Both the position numbers and the translations under genes were made by a program. Source: Rhizobium cauense (GTDB lineage Bacteria > Pseudomonadota > Alphaproteobacteria > Rhizobiales > Rhizobiaceae). Taken from it: a stretch of DNA of 64,000 nt. Shown in pieces: positions 37,272 to 46,868 of the stretch (position 1 is the stretch's first letter; every line of letters begins with the position of its first letter). The stretch is from positions 62,001 through 126,000 of the forward strand of contig NZ_JAEUAT010000020.1 of assembly GCF_019511525.1 (NCBI RefSeq), read 5' to 3'. The notes below the pieces were generated by a model. That model saw only the letters and a list, made by a program, of their open reading frames with translations. It was not told the DNA's origin and did no database searches.

Positions 37272-40200
37272 TCACGCCTCTCCTGCCTTGACGCGCCATA
37301 TGGCAAACGGCAAATGAGCCGGATCCAACTTCATCGTGTGCCATTTGCCGCTGTGTCTGAAGCTTTCGCCGCTGACAAGATCTTCAAATGCAAGCGTTGC
37401 CCTGTCGCCAAGTCCGTATCGCCAGAACGGAAACTCGACGTTGCTTTCCTCGATCGCATGCGGATTAAGGGTCACGGCAACGAGGAGGACGTTGTCGCGA
37501 CCAACGCTGGCCTTCTCGAAAAACATCACGTTGTTGTTGGACGACGGCAGTAGCGTCAGGCCGAGATGCGAGTGTAATGCCTCATTATCCCTGCGAATGC
37601 GGTTGAGCATCGCTATCTCTGCCTTGATGTTGCCCGGACGATCGTAATCCCAGGCACGGATCTCGTATTTCTCGCTGTCGGCGTATTCCTTGCGCTTGGC
37701 ATCGGGGCGTCCCTCGCATAGCTCGAAGCCATTGTAGACGCCCCAGAGACCGGACAGGGTAGCGGCAAGCGCGGCGCGGATAAGGTAGGCCGCACGTGGA
37801 GCGTTCTGCAGAAAGTCAGGGTTTATGTCATGTGTGTTGACAAAAAAATGCGGCCTGAAGAACTCCCTGGCCTCACTGGTGATAAGTTCGACCATATACT
37901 GTTCGAGCTCCCACCGTTCGTTCCGCCAGGTAAAGTACGTGTAGGATTGCGAGAAACCCACCTTGGCAAGCCGGTACATGATCTTCGGCCGTGTGAAAGC
38001 CTCAGACAGGAAGATGACGTCTGGGTGGCGGGCGCGAATGTCCCCAATCAGCCACTCCCAAAACGGAAAAGGCTTGGTGTGAGGATTGTCGACGCGGAAA
38101 AGCCGGACGCCTTCCTCGACCCACATCTCGACAATGTCACGCAACTCTATCCAAAGCGCGGGAACTGCGTCTTTCGCATAAAAGTCAACATTGACGATGT
38201 CTTCATATTTCTTCGGAGGATTCTCCGCGTAGCGGATGGTGCCGTCGGGGCGCCAGTCGAACCAGCCCGGGTGCTCACGCAGCCAGGGATGATCGGGAGA
38301 AGCCTGAATTGCAAGGTCTAAGGCAATCTCAAGTCCCACCTTCCTCGCCTCCTCGACGAGATGCTCGAAGTCTCCAAATTCACCGAGCTCGGGATGAATG
38401 GCCTCATGACCACCCTCGTCCGAACCAATTGCGTAGGGGCTGCCTGGATCTCCGGGTGCGGCGATCAGCGAATTGTTGCGCCCCTTTCGGTTGGTACGGC
38501 CAATCGGATGGATTGGAGGGAAATATAGAACGTCGAAGCCCATATCGCGGATGGCTGGCAGCCGGGCAATCACATCCTCAAACGTGCCGTGACGGTTTTG
38601 GTCACCGCTTTGGGAGCGGGGAAAGATCTGATACCAGCTAGCAAAAGCAGCCTCGCGCCTCTCCGACTCCAGGCCATAGGTCCTTGTTCGGGAGGTAAAA
38701 GGTCGCCGATCGGCTTGCTCCATGAGCTCGGCCAGTCGCGGGGCAAGCAGAATGTCAAGCTTGGACACGCCCTCCGTGTGTTCAAGTTTGATCAGTAATG
38801 AGGCGAGCTCCGCCCGGTCTTCGTCTGCCATCGTCTCGGCCGGCTCCGCCGCTGCGCGCCGGATCAGATCTTCACCCTCTATCAACTCCAGTCGCAGATC
38901 GAGCCGAGCCTCGTGCTTCTTTACAAGCTCGTAGCGGAAGATCGCGAAAGGATTTTTCCACGCTTCGACGCAGAACTCGAAGCGACCAACGCGGTCGAGC
39001 GCGAAGCTACCTAGCCATCGGTCGTTTTCGAAAAGAACCATAGGCGTTTCCCGCCACTCCGCCTGTCCACGCGGGCGATAGAGAAGGGCCGCCGAAAGGA
39101 GATCGTGGCCGTCCGCGAATATGTCGGCTTCGACCGTGACAGTCTCTCCGACGATGCGCTTGACCGGAAAGCGACCGTCGTCGACCTGCGGCGAGACTTT
39201 CTCGATGGCTATACGAGGCGATGATGTTGCATGCCTAAGCTGAAGTTGTCCTTGGTCGGCTACGACGGGCGGTAGCGCTCTCGTGGCGATGACACGGGCC
39301 TCTCCAGGCTCCAGGCGCCGACTGGCCGCAGTTTCATCAACTGGCGCGAAGGGGGACAAGATGCGGGTCAGGATTGTTCGAGTAATGGTGGCGGGCCGCC
39401 GCAGGTCCCTGTTGACGGCGATCAGCTGCACATCACTGGCGCTCCTGACGTCAGGCCGATCGGCCTGCAGGATGACAGTCGCCTGGTTCATCATCTCGCA
39501 CTTGACAAAGTGTTTTACGGCGCTGCTGCGGGCCGAGATTAACTCGCGCAGTTCACCAGTAAGATCGAAGGCGCCTTCGGCCCGCAAGATGCGAAGCCCT
39601 TCACCATGTCCGTGTGTCGGATCGAGCGGCAGCATGGTGCCAAACTCGAAGCCCATCGGAACAAGCAGACTGTCGCCGATCTCGGCTGCCAGATACAGCG
39701 CGCGGAGCGATTTCCGCTCTCGGATCTCGCGACTTTCGGTGCCATGCGCTATCCTCCGCCCGAAGGGGGCTTCCGGAAAGGCGATTTGCGGCCCGATCAA
39801 GCGCTGCAACCGATGCTCATCAAGGAGCCAGCCCTCACGCAGATCCCACCAGGCAAGCGAGGAGAACGTCGCATCGAACCCGCAGCCGACGAGGGCGTTC
39901 CGCAGCACGAAATCAGTTCCCGGCGTATACGCAAAAAAGCGGATCGCCGGGTCTATAGCCTTAGAGGAAGCGATCAATTGCTGCCAAACCGTGGTTGAAA
40001 GGCTATCGAGTCCGACAGCGCGATAGCCCGCAATCCCTATGGACGCATAGCTTGCTAGCCGCGCCTGCCAGTCCTCGATTTCTACAGGCGCGGAAGAAAA
40101 GTTTGCATTCCGTCGCGGTGAGACCGGCGACCGCCTCGGGTCGAGACCGGGCGAAGCCGTATTGCCGTCGACACCTGCGCTAATCGCCAAGTCCACCATG

Positions 40201-40484
40201 AAATTGATCCCGCGCCTGTCGGCTTCGCCCGCCAGCATCGCAAGCGCATCTTCCGCATCGCCGGGAAGGGCTAGAGCAGGATCGAGTTCATCGTAGACCA
40301 CTTCGGAGAAAAGGCTATCCGCGGTTCTTTTAAAGAGCGGAGCTGACAGCACGGTATCGAAACCAAGGAGCGCGGCGTGGTCGAAGATCTCCAGCCATCG
40401 GTCCCTCCCGGAAAGAAGAAGTGGGTTGACGTAATAGATCATCGGAGGATGAAGGGAGGCGGTCGATGGGGATGCTGTCGTCAT
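37272..40484 (-). CDS. glgE: Alpha-1,4-glucan:maltose-1-phosphate maltosyltransferase GlgE with N-terminal extension
   Basis: 1070 aa from ATG 40484; a TTG-type longer start at 40517 is unlikely. GlgE proper (about the last 650 residues) starts near PRIAIEKVSPQ and has LFRVDNPHTKPF (nucleophile Asp), FLSEAFTRPK (acid/base Glu) and NTHDINPDF. The preceding 400 residues form a second GH13-like barrel missing obvious catalytic residues, so probably structural or regulatory. It elongates alpha-glucan with maltose-1-phosphate. First gene of the operon; stop and treS start are 1 nt apart. Confidence 0.92.
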   Translation of the reverse strand: MTTASPSTASLHPPMIYYVNPLLLSGRDRWLEIFDHAALLGFDTVLSAPLFKRTADSLFSEVVYDELDPALALPGDAEDALAMLAGEADRRGINFMVDLAISAGVDGNTASPGLDPRRSPVSPRRNANFSSAPVEIEDWQARLASYASIGIAGYRAVGLDSLSTTVWQQLIASSKAIDPAIRFFAYTPGTDFVLRNALVGCGFDATFSSLAWWDLREGWLLDEHRLQRLIGPQIAFPEAPFGRRIAHGTESREIRERKSLRALYLAAEIGDSLLVPMGFEFGTMLPLDPTHGHGEGLRILRAEGAFDLTGELRELISARSSAVKHFVKCEMMNQATVILQADRPDVRSASDVQLIAVNRDLRRPATITRTILTRILSPFAPVDETAASRRLEPGEARVIATRALPPVVADQGQLQLRHATSSPRIAIEKVSPQVDDGRFPVKRIVGETVTVEADIFADGHDLLSAALLYRPRGQAEWRETPMVLFENDRWLGSFALDRVGRFEFCVEAWKNPFAIFRYELVKKHEARLDLRLELIEGEDLIRRAAAEPAETMADEDRAELASLLIKLEHTEGVSKLDILLAPRLAELMEQADRRPFTSRTRTYGLESERREAAFASWYQIFPRSQSGDQNRHGTFEDVIARLPAIRDMGFDVLYFPPIHPIGRTNRKGRNNSLIAAPGDPGSPYAIGSDEGGHEAIHPELGEFGDFEHLVEEARKVGLEIALDLAIQASPDHPWLREHPGWFDWRPDGTIRYAENPPKKYEDIVNVDFYAKDAVPALWIELRDIVEMWVEEGVRLFRVDNPHTKPFPFWEWLIGDIRARHPDVIFLSEAFTRPKIMYRLAKVGFSQSYTYFTWRNERWELEQYMVELITSEAREFFRPHFFVNTHDINPDFLQNAPRAAYLIRAALAATLSGLWGVYNGFELCEGRPDAKRKEYADSEKYEIRAWDYDRPGNIKAEIAMLNRIRRDNEALHSHLGLTLLPSSNNNVMFFEKASVGRDNVLLVAVTLNPHAIEESNVEFPFWRYGLGDRATLAFEDLVSGESFRHSGKWHTMKLDPAHLPFAIWRVKAGEA

Positions 40485-41322
40485 CACTCGGTATGTCTCC
40501 GCGCGTCCGGCTCGCATTATCGGCGTTCGAGTGGAACCTGCGAGGTCTGTACTTGTTCCCTCTCAGCACATCAGATGACGCAGGCCAGCGCCGGTTTTCC
40601 ACCGACGGCCGTTTTCGTCGCGGGTAGCATGGGAGGCAGACGGCTGGTGAACCCACGGGCGGCGGCAGTGTGAATTGTTGGCGCAGGCCCCCCAAACCGG
40701 GCCCTTTGCGACCTAGGCTCGGAGGTGAGTTTCATCTTCTTCAAACGAGCGCCCTTTCCGGACGCTCTTGAGAAGTCCCCCGCCCTCTCGCGTTCTCGGC
40801 TATGACGGGGTTGAACTTGACGCACCCAAAGATTTGCGCTCGAGGGCGCCTCCAGTGCCCGCGACAGAACTGATTTCAGCATTCCCAGCCTCGTTAATAC
40901 TATGCACTGGCAACGGCTATTGAAAAATCCGGCCACAGCGGCGCGTCAATGAGGGAACGACGGATCGCTTGGCATCCGATGCCGATATGCGCCAATCGGC
41001 GAAGGCAACAGGCAAGGCCCGTCGGATATCATGGAGCTGCTGAACGTAGTATTTTCGATTTTACGCCGCAGGGTAGCGGCTTTGATCGCAGAACGCGCCA
41101 AACCGTGACCCTCAGCTAAGTGGAGCCCTCCCGGCTGTTTCAGGCGATCTATGGCCTACTGCGCACACCCTGGGGAGGCCCACCAAGAGGTAACGAAGAG
41201 GTTGGCTTTGCGAGAGTGAAACGCTTCTCGAAGCCAGACTTTTACTTTTCAGGCGAACCCTGCAATCATGTGGTTGGGTCTGTTCCGGCAAATAGCTGCT
41301 TTCACGATCGGGGAGACAGGGA
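40485..41322. other. Intergenic region, glgE and kinase promoters
   Basis: 838 nt between divergent glgE and the sensor kinase gene. No frame has a recognised domain; I found no tRNA, repeat or terminator. It should contain promoters of both. The ribosome-binding site of the kinase (GGGGAGACAGGG) is at its right end. Confidence 0.35.
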
Positions 41323-42717
41323 TTGTGGTTCAAAGGGGCGCAAAGTTGGTTTAGGGGACAACCCCTGTCGGTTCAATTTCTGTGTGCAAGCAGCGTCTTG
41401 ATCCTTCTCGCGACAGCGATATCGGGTTATCTCATCTCTGGCATCGTCGAGCAGAATGCGATCCGCAGCAAAGCCGGTGCGGTCGCAACCTTTGTTCAGA
41501 GCATGACGGAACCGCTCGTTCAGAAGCTAGCCTCGGCGGACGATCTTTCACCTGAAGATATCAAAAAACTCCAAGACCTTTTTGCTGATCCCATGTTGCA
41601 GGGACGTTTTCCCCATGTCGAGATCTGGACGCCGGATGGAACGATCGCCTATTCGATAGCACCGGATCTGATTGGACAGAGGTTCATACTCCCTCCTGGA
41701 GCTCGGGGTGCACTGTCGGGTGAGGTTTCTCTTTCCTTTGCCGACCTCGACGCAGGTGAGCATATCGCTCGCGATTTCCGGACGAGCTACCTGGAGATCT
41801 ATAGCCCGCTACGTGACAATTCGTCCGGCAGGATCATTGCGGTCGCGGAGATCCAGGAGGATCCCGCAACGCTTGATCACGAGGTGGCGCGCGTGCGGCT
41901 GGTGAGTTGGGCGTCAGTGGCTCTAGCTTCTTGCGCGATCCTGCTCTGCCTTTTCGCGATCGTTCGCCGGGGGAGCATCACCATAGAGGAGCAGCGAGGC
42001 GCCTTGCGCCAGCGCGCGGAAGACGCGGAGGCCAATTCGCACAAGCTGGCTGAGCTCCAGGCTATCGCACGGCACGCATCAATGCAGCTCGCCGAACGAA
42101 ACGAGAAGCTGATGCGCAGCGTCGGCGCAGATCTCCATGATGGCCCGGCCCAGCTTCTCTCCTTCGCGCGCCTCCAGGTCGAACAGGTCCGTCAGTCGAG
42201 GTCCGATCCGGATCGCGAGGCGCCGCTGACCGTACTCGAGGAGACGCTCGATAGCGCCTTGGCGGAGATCCGCGTAATTGCCCGATCGCTTATTTTGCCG
42301 GACATCGAGCATCTCCCACCGGGTCGCATCATCGGGCGTGCGGTCAAGATGCACGAGGGTCGGTCGGGCACAGAGGTCGTCTCCACGATCGTTGGCACTG
42401 ACCGGGAAATTCCGGCGGCACTGAAGATCTGCCTTTTCCGATTTGTGCAGGAGGGCCTAAATAACGCCTACAGGCACGCAGGCGGAAATGGTCAGGAGGT
42501 ATGGTGCGAGATGAAAGCAGCGAGCATGACAGTGATCGTTTCAGACAGGGGACCCCCGCCGGGCTTTGTCAAGCCAGGTGCCCGCACCGGCGGAGGAATG
42601 GGCCTTCATGGTTTGCGGCAACGCATCGAGAGCCTTGGTGGGAGCCTGCAGATCGTTTGTGCGGACACTGGAACTCGGCTGACGATGTACTTTGAGCTGG
42701 AGGAGGGATTTGAATGA
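41323..42717 (+). CDS. NarL-partner-type sensor histidine kinase (HisKA_3)
   Basis: 464 aa, TTG start preceded by GGGGAGACAGGG; no ATG is available before the first helix. Two transmembrane helices (about 25-45 and 190-210) flank a periplasmic sensor domain. The dimerisation domain has DLHDGPAQLLSFARLQ (His about 270), followed by an ATPase domain with FVQEGLNNAYRHAGG (N-box) and GMGLHGLRQR. HisKA_3 kinases pair with LuxR-type regulators, and one follows with ATGA overlap. Signal unknown. Confidence 0.9.
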   Translation: MWFKGAQSWFRGQPLSVQFLCASSVLILLATAISGYLISGIVEQNAIRSKAGAVATFVQSMTEPLVQKLASADDLSPEDIKKLQDLFADPMLQGRFPHVEIWTPDGTIAYSIAPDLIGQRFILPPGARGALSGEVSLSFADLDAGEHIARDFRTSYLEIYSPLRDNSSGRIIAVAEIQEDPATLDHEVARVRLVSWASVALASCAILLCLFAIVRRGSITIEEQRGALRQRAEDAEANSHKLAELQAIARHASMQLAERNEKLMRSVGADLHDGPAQLLSFARLQVEQVRQSRSDPDREAPLTVLEETLDSALAEIRVIARSLILPDIEHLPPGRIIGRAVKMHEGRSGTEVVSTIVGTDREIPAALKICLFRFVQEGLNNAYRHAGGNGQEVWCEMKAASMTVIVSDRGPPPGFVKPGARTGGGMGLHGLRQRIESLGGSLQIVCADTGTRLTMYFELEEGFE

Positions 42718-43376
42718 CGGAGCCGGCTTCTGTCATCGTCGTCGACGACCACGCGCTCTTTCGCATGGGTGTGTCGCAGACGATTGCCCTGAACGAAAAC
42801 CTGCGGGTTGTTGCTGAAGGTGCATCCAGGCAGGATTCTCTGGACCTGGTAGCGCTCCACCAGCCGGCGATCGTGCTTCTGGATATTTCGATGCCGGGCG
42901 GCGGGGTCGCCGCGGCGCGAGAAATCCATGAGCGATGGCCCGATGTGAAGGTAGTGATGCTGACGGTGTCGGAGGATGACGAAGACGTCCTGGAAGCGCT
43001 GGAGGCCGGCGCGTCGGGTTATATTCTAAAGGGGATTGCCGCAAAGGAGTTGATAGACGCGCTTACGACCGTTCAACGCGGCAGCACGTATCTTTCGCCC
43101 ACCATGGGTTCCAAACTGGTCGCCGCAATGAAGGGGCGCACACAATCTCGAACCGATGGCGATCCCTTTAGCGAGCTGTCGGTAAAGGAGCGCAACGTGT
43201 TGGAATGTGTGGGCCGCGGAATGGGCAATCAGGCAATTGCCGCAGAGACGGGCACGACCTTGCGGACCGTGAAGTTTCACGTGTCGAGGCTTCTCAGAAA
43301 GCTCGACGCGAAGAATCGTATCGAATTGGCGCTCATTGCGCAGAAGATCTCGGAGGCCCCACGTAAAAACGGATAG
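42714..43376 (+). CDS. NarL/LuxR-family response regulator
   Basis: 220 aa. Receiver domain with VVDDHALFR and phospho-acceptor Asp in LLDISMPG, Thr and Lys conserved (VMLTVSE, YILKG), and a C-terminal LuxR HTH (SVKERNVLECVGRGMGNQAI... TVKFHVSRLLRKL). DNA-binding transcription factor, coupled to the kinase by ATGA overlap. Targets unknown. Confidence 0.91.
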   Translation: MTEPASVIVVDDHALFRMGVSQTIALNENLRVVAEGASRQDSLDLVALHQPAIVLLDISMPGGGVAAAREIHERWPDVKVVMLTVSEDDEDVLEALEAGASGYILKGIAAKELIDALTTVQRGSTYLSPTMGSKLVAAMKGRTQSRTDGDPFSELSVKERNVLECVGRGMGNQAIAAETGTTLRTVKFHVSRLLRKLDAKNRIELALIAQKISEAPRKNG

Positions 43377-43875
43377 CTCCTGCTTGAGGTTCAAGAAAGA
43401 CGAGAGTCCGCTGGCGAGGGAGACGTGGCCAGCAGCAAGGCTTGCTATGACGCATCCACCGTGCTCGGCCTCGTTGGTTGGTGCTCTGGCGCGAGATGGA
43501 GAGGACGATCTTCTCGATGTCGAGAATGCCAAGGGCGGCTCCGGCGGCGAGCGTCCGATGTCTTCGTCTTCAGTCGGTCCTCTTGAAGAATGGTGGAAGA
43601 GGCTGCGACGAGATCTTCAGCTTGGCGTTGACTATGCTCGATCGTTCCGCTTGGCCATTAAGGTACGCTCACCCGCCGGTCTGCAGATGGATGGAGATAC
43701 GCCTCCGATCGGCGACGACACCGGAATCGTCTTCGATCTCGAGCATGACGACGCGCTGCAGATCCCGTAATCCTGTTGCGCGGCCACCACGACCTGACGC
43801 TGGACGTCTCCCTGGCCGGCATTTATCCCGGCCGGGTGGAGATTGGCTGGCATCTCGTCGAGGAAAAAGGGCTTG
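43377..43875. pseudogene. Coding-like region, probably decayed
   Basis: 499 nt with no intact recognisable gene. On the minus strand two adjacent frames read QGDVQRQVVVAAQQD and then LQRVVMLEIEDDSGVVADRR, as if one protein were split by a frameshift near 43765. On the plus strand a 324-nt frame (43447-43770) is also open. Either may be a remnant; identity unknown. Confidence 0.3.
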
Positions 43876-45405
43876 CTATTTCCCCTCGAGATTTAGCACA
43901 GCTTCGAACCTTGCGCCCCCGGCATATGTGTAGTGGAAGCTTCCTTGCAGCTGTTTAACAAACGCCTTGATCAAACTCGTTCCCATTCCGGACTTTGTAC
44001 TCCCTTCTATGCCGATGCCGTTGTCAGCCACGACAAGAATGCATTTGTCTGAGGATCGCGTCAGTTCAACGGAGATATGTCCAGTCTCACGTCCGGGAAA
44101 AGCATACTTCATGGAGTTGACGATTAGCTCGTTCACAAGCAGTGCGAACGGAGTGGCTTCGTCGGCACCGATGGAGATGTCATCAATGGTGAAACTGACA
44201 GTGATCGGTTGCGGGTGGAAGCCTACGATCTTCCTGACAAATCCAGGTATGAACTCTTTTGCTCGAACAAATGTAAATTCGTCGAACCCGTACATCTGCT
44301 CGTGAACTGAGGACATGGCCGCAATTCGCTCGCTGAGATCATTCACTGCCTTGGCCTCGAAACCCTGGAGGCGAAGCAGGGACATTACTGTCTGGAGATT
44401 GTTCTTGACGCGATGATGTATCTCGCGCATCAGCTCCTTGTTTGTCTGCAGTGCGCTCGTGAGCGCGTTGACGTGGGCGGCTTCCAAGCGGTTCAGGCTT
44501 CGGATGCGGCTGGTCGCTACCAAAACCGCGCCCGTCGCAAGGGATAACAACAAGGCTGCGATCTTTGCATCGTTCCAGAACGGCCGCATGACGACACCCA
44601 TATCGGCGGATGCGATTGCCACAAACGGTGTGCGCTCGATGATCTTGTAGGCGACTAAGCGCTCACGTTTGTCGACCGGAGAAGATGCGGTGTACGTTCC
44701 GGAGGTTTTCTTGCGCATATAGTCGGTGAAAAGAACGTATTTGCTCATGTCAACGGGGCCGTCGGGCTCCGGATGGCGAGCGACAAGCCTGCCGTTCCTA
44801 TGAATCAATCCGACTGTGGAATTCGGGCCCAGTGCGGCCGCATCCCACACCGGTTTCAAAATGTTGCCGTCGAAGGCGATCACGGCGACCCCCGCGAACA
44901 CACCGTTTCGTTCAATTCTTCGACTGAACACGAAGATCTGTCTTTGAGTAAGTCGACTGATCATCATCGAGGACACGTACTCATCGGCTCCGTTTCGCAA
45001 CTTCGCGAAGTAGTCCCGATCCGTAACATCCATCGGCTTGATGTTGCGGTCGTTCGAGAAGAGCGTTGTTCCGGTCGCGCCCACGACATAGGTGGTAACT
45101 TCGGGAGGCAGATCTGCGACCGCAGCGTTGAGGTGATGGACACGATTACGACTTGCCGAGGTGACTTGCTCGCCAAGGGAGTCGTCTATTCTCCGCAATC
45201 GTTCCCGTGCCAGCGAATTTAGCCAAATAGCATTGGCGGTCACGATCTTGGATGCTGCCGTGACGCGCTCTTCCCCCGTGACGATGCTTGTCCGGTAGGT
45301 CGCTAAAAGCCACAAGGCTATCGATATAGCGAAGGCAAAATACATGAGACCGATGATCGCCACAGAAACCCGGCCCAGGTTGCCAACCCTATCACTCACA
45401 AGCAA
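43876..45405 (-). CDS. Cache-domain HisKA_2 sensor histidine kinase
   Basis: 509 aa. N-terminal helix (about 15-35), periplasmic dCache-like sensor (about 40-275), second helix (about 280-300), then HisKA_2 domain with EIHHRVKNNLQTVMSLLRLQ and an ATPase domain (NELIVNSMKYAFPG; DNGIGIEG). Typical rhizobial sensor kinase with an extracellular small-molecule sensor; ligand unknown. The nearest regulator genes (42714 LuxR type, 27670 CheY type) are not operonic with it. Confidence 0.9.
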   Translation of the reverse strand: MLVSDRVGNLGRVSVAIIGLMYFAFAISIALWLLATYRTSIVTGEERVTAASKIVTANAIWLNSLARERLRRIDDSLGEQVTSASRNRVHHLNAAVADLPPEVTTYVVGATGTTLFSNDRNIKPMDVTDRDYFAKLRNGADEYVSSMMISRLTQRQIFVFSRRIERNGVFAGVAVIAFDGNILKPVWDAAALGPNSTVGLIHRNGRLVARHPEPDGPVDMSKYVLFTDYMRKKTSGTYTASSPVDKRERLVAYKIIERTPFVAIASADMGVVMRPFWNDAKIAALLLSLATGAVLVATSRIRSLNRLEAAHVNALTSALQTNKELMREIHHRVKNNLQTVMSLLRLQGFEAKAVNDLSERIAAMSSVHEQMYGFDEFTFVRAKEFIPGFVRKIVGFHPQPITVSFTIDDISIGADEATPFALLVNELIVNSMKYAFPGRETGHISVELTRSSDKCILVVADNGIGIEGSTKSGMGTSLIKAFVKQLQGSFHYTYAGGARFEAVLNLEGK

Positions 45406-45920
45406 AGCCTATCCTGTTCACGTTTCTCTCTCAGGTGACGCTCGTCGATTGCTACTCATGATGACCGAAAGTCAAGCCGTCGATTTTCTTAGCCTATTAG
45501 CACCGCATCGAGGCAAGTGCTCACACCATGCCTTCAAAAGCTTTTTCCCATAATAGCTTTAATAGGAATCTGTCGGGTACGTACGGTATGGGACGGTTCA
45601 TTGCGTGGAAACCACCCCTCCCTTCGTTGATTTTTCCCTCGGAATACTATCCTCAATTGCGTGTAATCGACCGCTCAAGGCGACTGGGTGGCCATTCCTC
45701 CTAAATCTCGACAGTGTGACGGATTGAGAAACCATAGCGGCAGGAACCAGTAGCCGTCTCTTCCGCCCGTCCCCGTACGAGACAACGAGCCCCGCACAAG
45801 CCGTTCATTTCTTTGCCATAATATTCCCCAGGGCGCTAACAAGCCAAGGCCTCGGCTAGCTGCCAAATTTTTTTTTAAGCGATCCCTTGAAACCAAAAAT
45901 CACCGAAACCAAATCGACGT
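45406..45920. other. Intergenic region upstream of hsp20
   Basis: About 515 nt holding the divergent promoters of the kinase gene and hsp20. CTTGAAA at 45886-45892 matches the alpha-proteobacterial RpoH -35 element and lies about 30 nt before the thermometer structure; a matching -10 is not clear. No gene is recognised. Confidence 0.4.
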
Positions 45921-46006
45921 CCAGCCAGCTGCTTTCCACAGGGCTGGTTTGCTGGTAGCGCAGTATTTCGGCGCTTCCGTACCATGTTGCTTCAAGGAGG
46001 ATATGG
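45921..46006 (+). promoter_or_regulatory. ROSE-like RNA thermometer of hsp20
   Basis: 5'UTR structure. Upstream stem: CCAGC 45921-45925 pairs with 45951-45955 and CAGC 45926-45929 with 45943-45946. 3' hairpin: bases 45982-45992 (CCATGTTGCTT) pair with 45997-46006 around loop CAAG, with G45989 bulged opposite the Shine-Dalgarno AGGAGG. A UUGCU motif with bulged G facing the SD is the ROSE hallmark. Heat should melt it to allow translation. Confidence 0.7.
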
Positions 46007-46008
46007 CT

Positions 46009-46485
46009 ATGGCAACATCTTATGACTATGCACCGCTCTTCCGTTCGAGCATTGGCTTTGATCGGGTCTTTAGCCTTCTCGAAAACGCACAGCGCGCCCG
46101 CTCGATCAGCGATTGGCCGCCCTATGATATCGTCAAGACGGATGATGAAAGCTACCGGATCACGGTCGCCGTGGCAGGTTTTGCCGAGGATGAGCTCGAC
46201 ATCACCTTCCAGTCCAATCTCCTGATCGTAAGCGGCAAGAAGCAGGAGATGGGGTCCGAAGGCTACTTGCATCGCGGCATCGCGGGCCGACCCTTCGAGC
46301 ATCGCTTCGAACTCGCCGATCATGTTCGCGTAAATGCTGCAGAGCTGAAGAACGGCCTTTTGTCGATCGATCTCGTCCGCGAAATTCCCGAAGCCCTGAA
46401 GCCGAGAAAGATTGACATCCACTCCGACGCTGGTCTGCCACCGTCACATGCTCCCGCGCAGATAGAAGCGCAGAGCGCCGCTTGA
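46009..46485 (+). CDS. Hsp20/alpha-crystallin small heat-shock protein
   Basis: 158 aa from ATG 46009, eight nt after AAGGAGG; ATG 46003 is only two nt away and less likely. IbpA-like N-terminus (FRSSIGFDRVFSLLENA), alpha-crystallin domain with NGLLSIDLVREIP, and a C-terminal region with PRKIDI. ATP-independent holdase for unfolding proteins. Controlled at the RNA level by the ROSE-like element directly upstream. Confidence 0.9.
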   Translation: MATSYDYAPLFRSSIGFDRVFSLLENAQRARSISDWPPYDIVKTDDESYRITVAVAGFAEDELDITFQSNLLIVSGKKQEMGSEGYLHRGIAGRPFEHRFELADHVRVNAAELKNGLLSIDLVREIPEALKPRKIDIHSDAGLPPSHAPAQIEAQSAA

Positions 46486-46499
46486 CTAGAGTTGTTCAA

Positions 46500-46523
46500 G
46501 GGGCGCCGTCGGCACGGCGCCCC
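46500..46523 (+). terminator. GC-rich hairpin after hsp20
   Basis: Perfect 10-bp stem GGGGCGCCGT / ACGGCGCCCC with a 4-nt loop, 14 nt after the hsp20 stop. No U-run, so a partial terminator or mRNA stabiliser separating hsp20 from the DUF982 gene. Confidence 0.5.
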
Positions 46524-46559
46524 CCGTGACATGACATTGCGGGTGGAAAGGAGCGAGTT

Positions 46560-46868
46560 ATGAAACCCGATATGTTCAAAGACCCTGTGTCCATTCTCGT
46601 CGGACTCGGCTTCCCAGCTGAGATTCGCAGTGCGACGGAAGCCTATCGCCACCTTTGCGAGTGGCCAGCCCGGTTGAGAGACAGTGCGCATGTCGCAGCC
46701 TTGAAGGCCTGCATCGCAGCAGTGCGTGGTGAGATAGAGGCCGAGACCGCACGGGGCCTATTTGTCGCTTTTGCCGAGAAGCACGACTTGCTGGCGCCCA
46801 ACAGCATCGCCGCGTCCGGCTCGCGTCGAACTCTGATCCACATCTTCGGTGAGGAGGTAGAACCATGA
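46560..46868 (+). CDS. DUF982 domain protein
   Basis: 102 aa. Matches the DUF982 pattern seen in rhizobia: an F..PV.I.VG.G start, an EAYRHLCEWP segment and a helical ALKACIAAVRGEIEAETARG core. Function unknown. ATG 46560 follows GGAAAGGAG. Its stop overlaps the next start (ATGA), so the two are co-translated. Confidence 0.75.
   Translation: MKPDMFKDPVSILVGLGFPAEIRSATEAYRHLCEWPARLRDSAHVAALKACIAAVRGEIEAETARGLFVAFAEKHDLLAPNSIAASGSRRTLIHIFGEEVEP

Noticed and set aside
40571..40936. 121-aa minus frame upstream of glgE
   Set aside because: Overlaps the promoter region, no domain or start signal.
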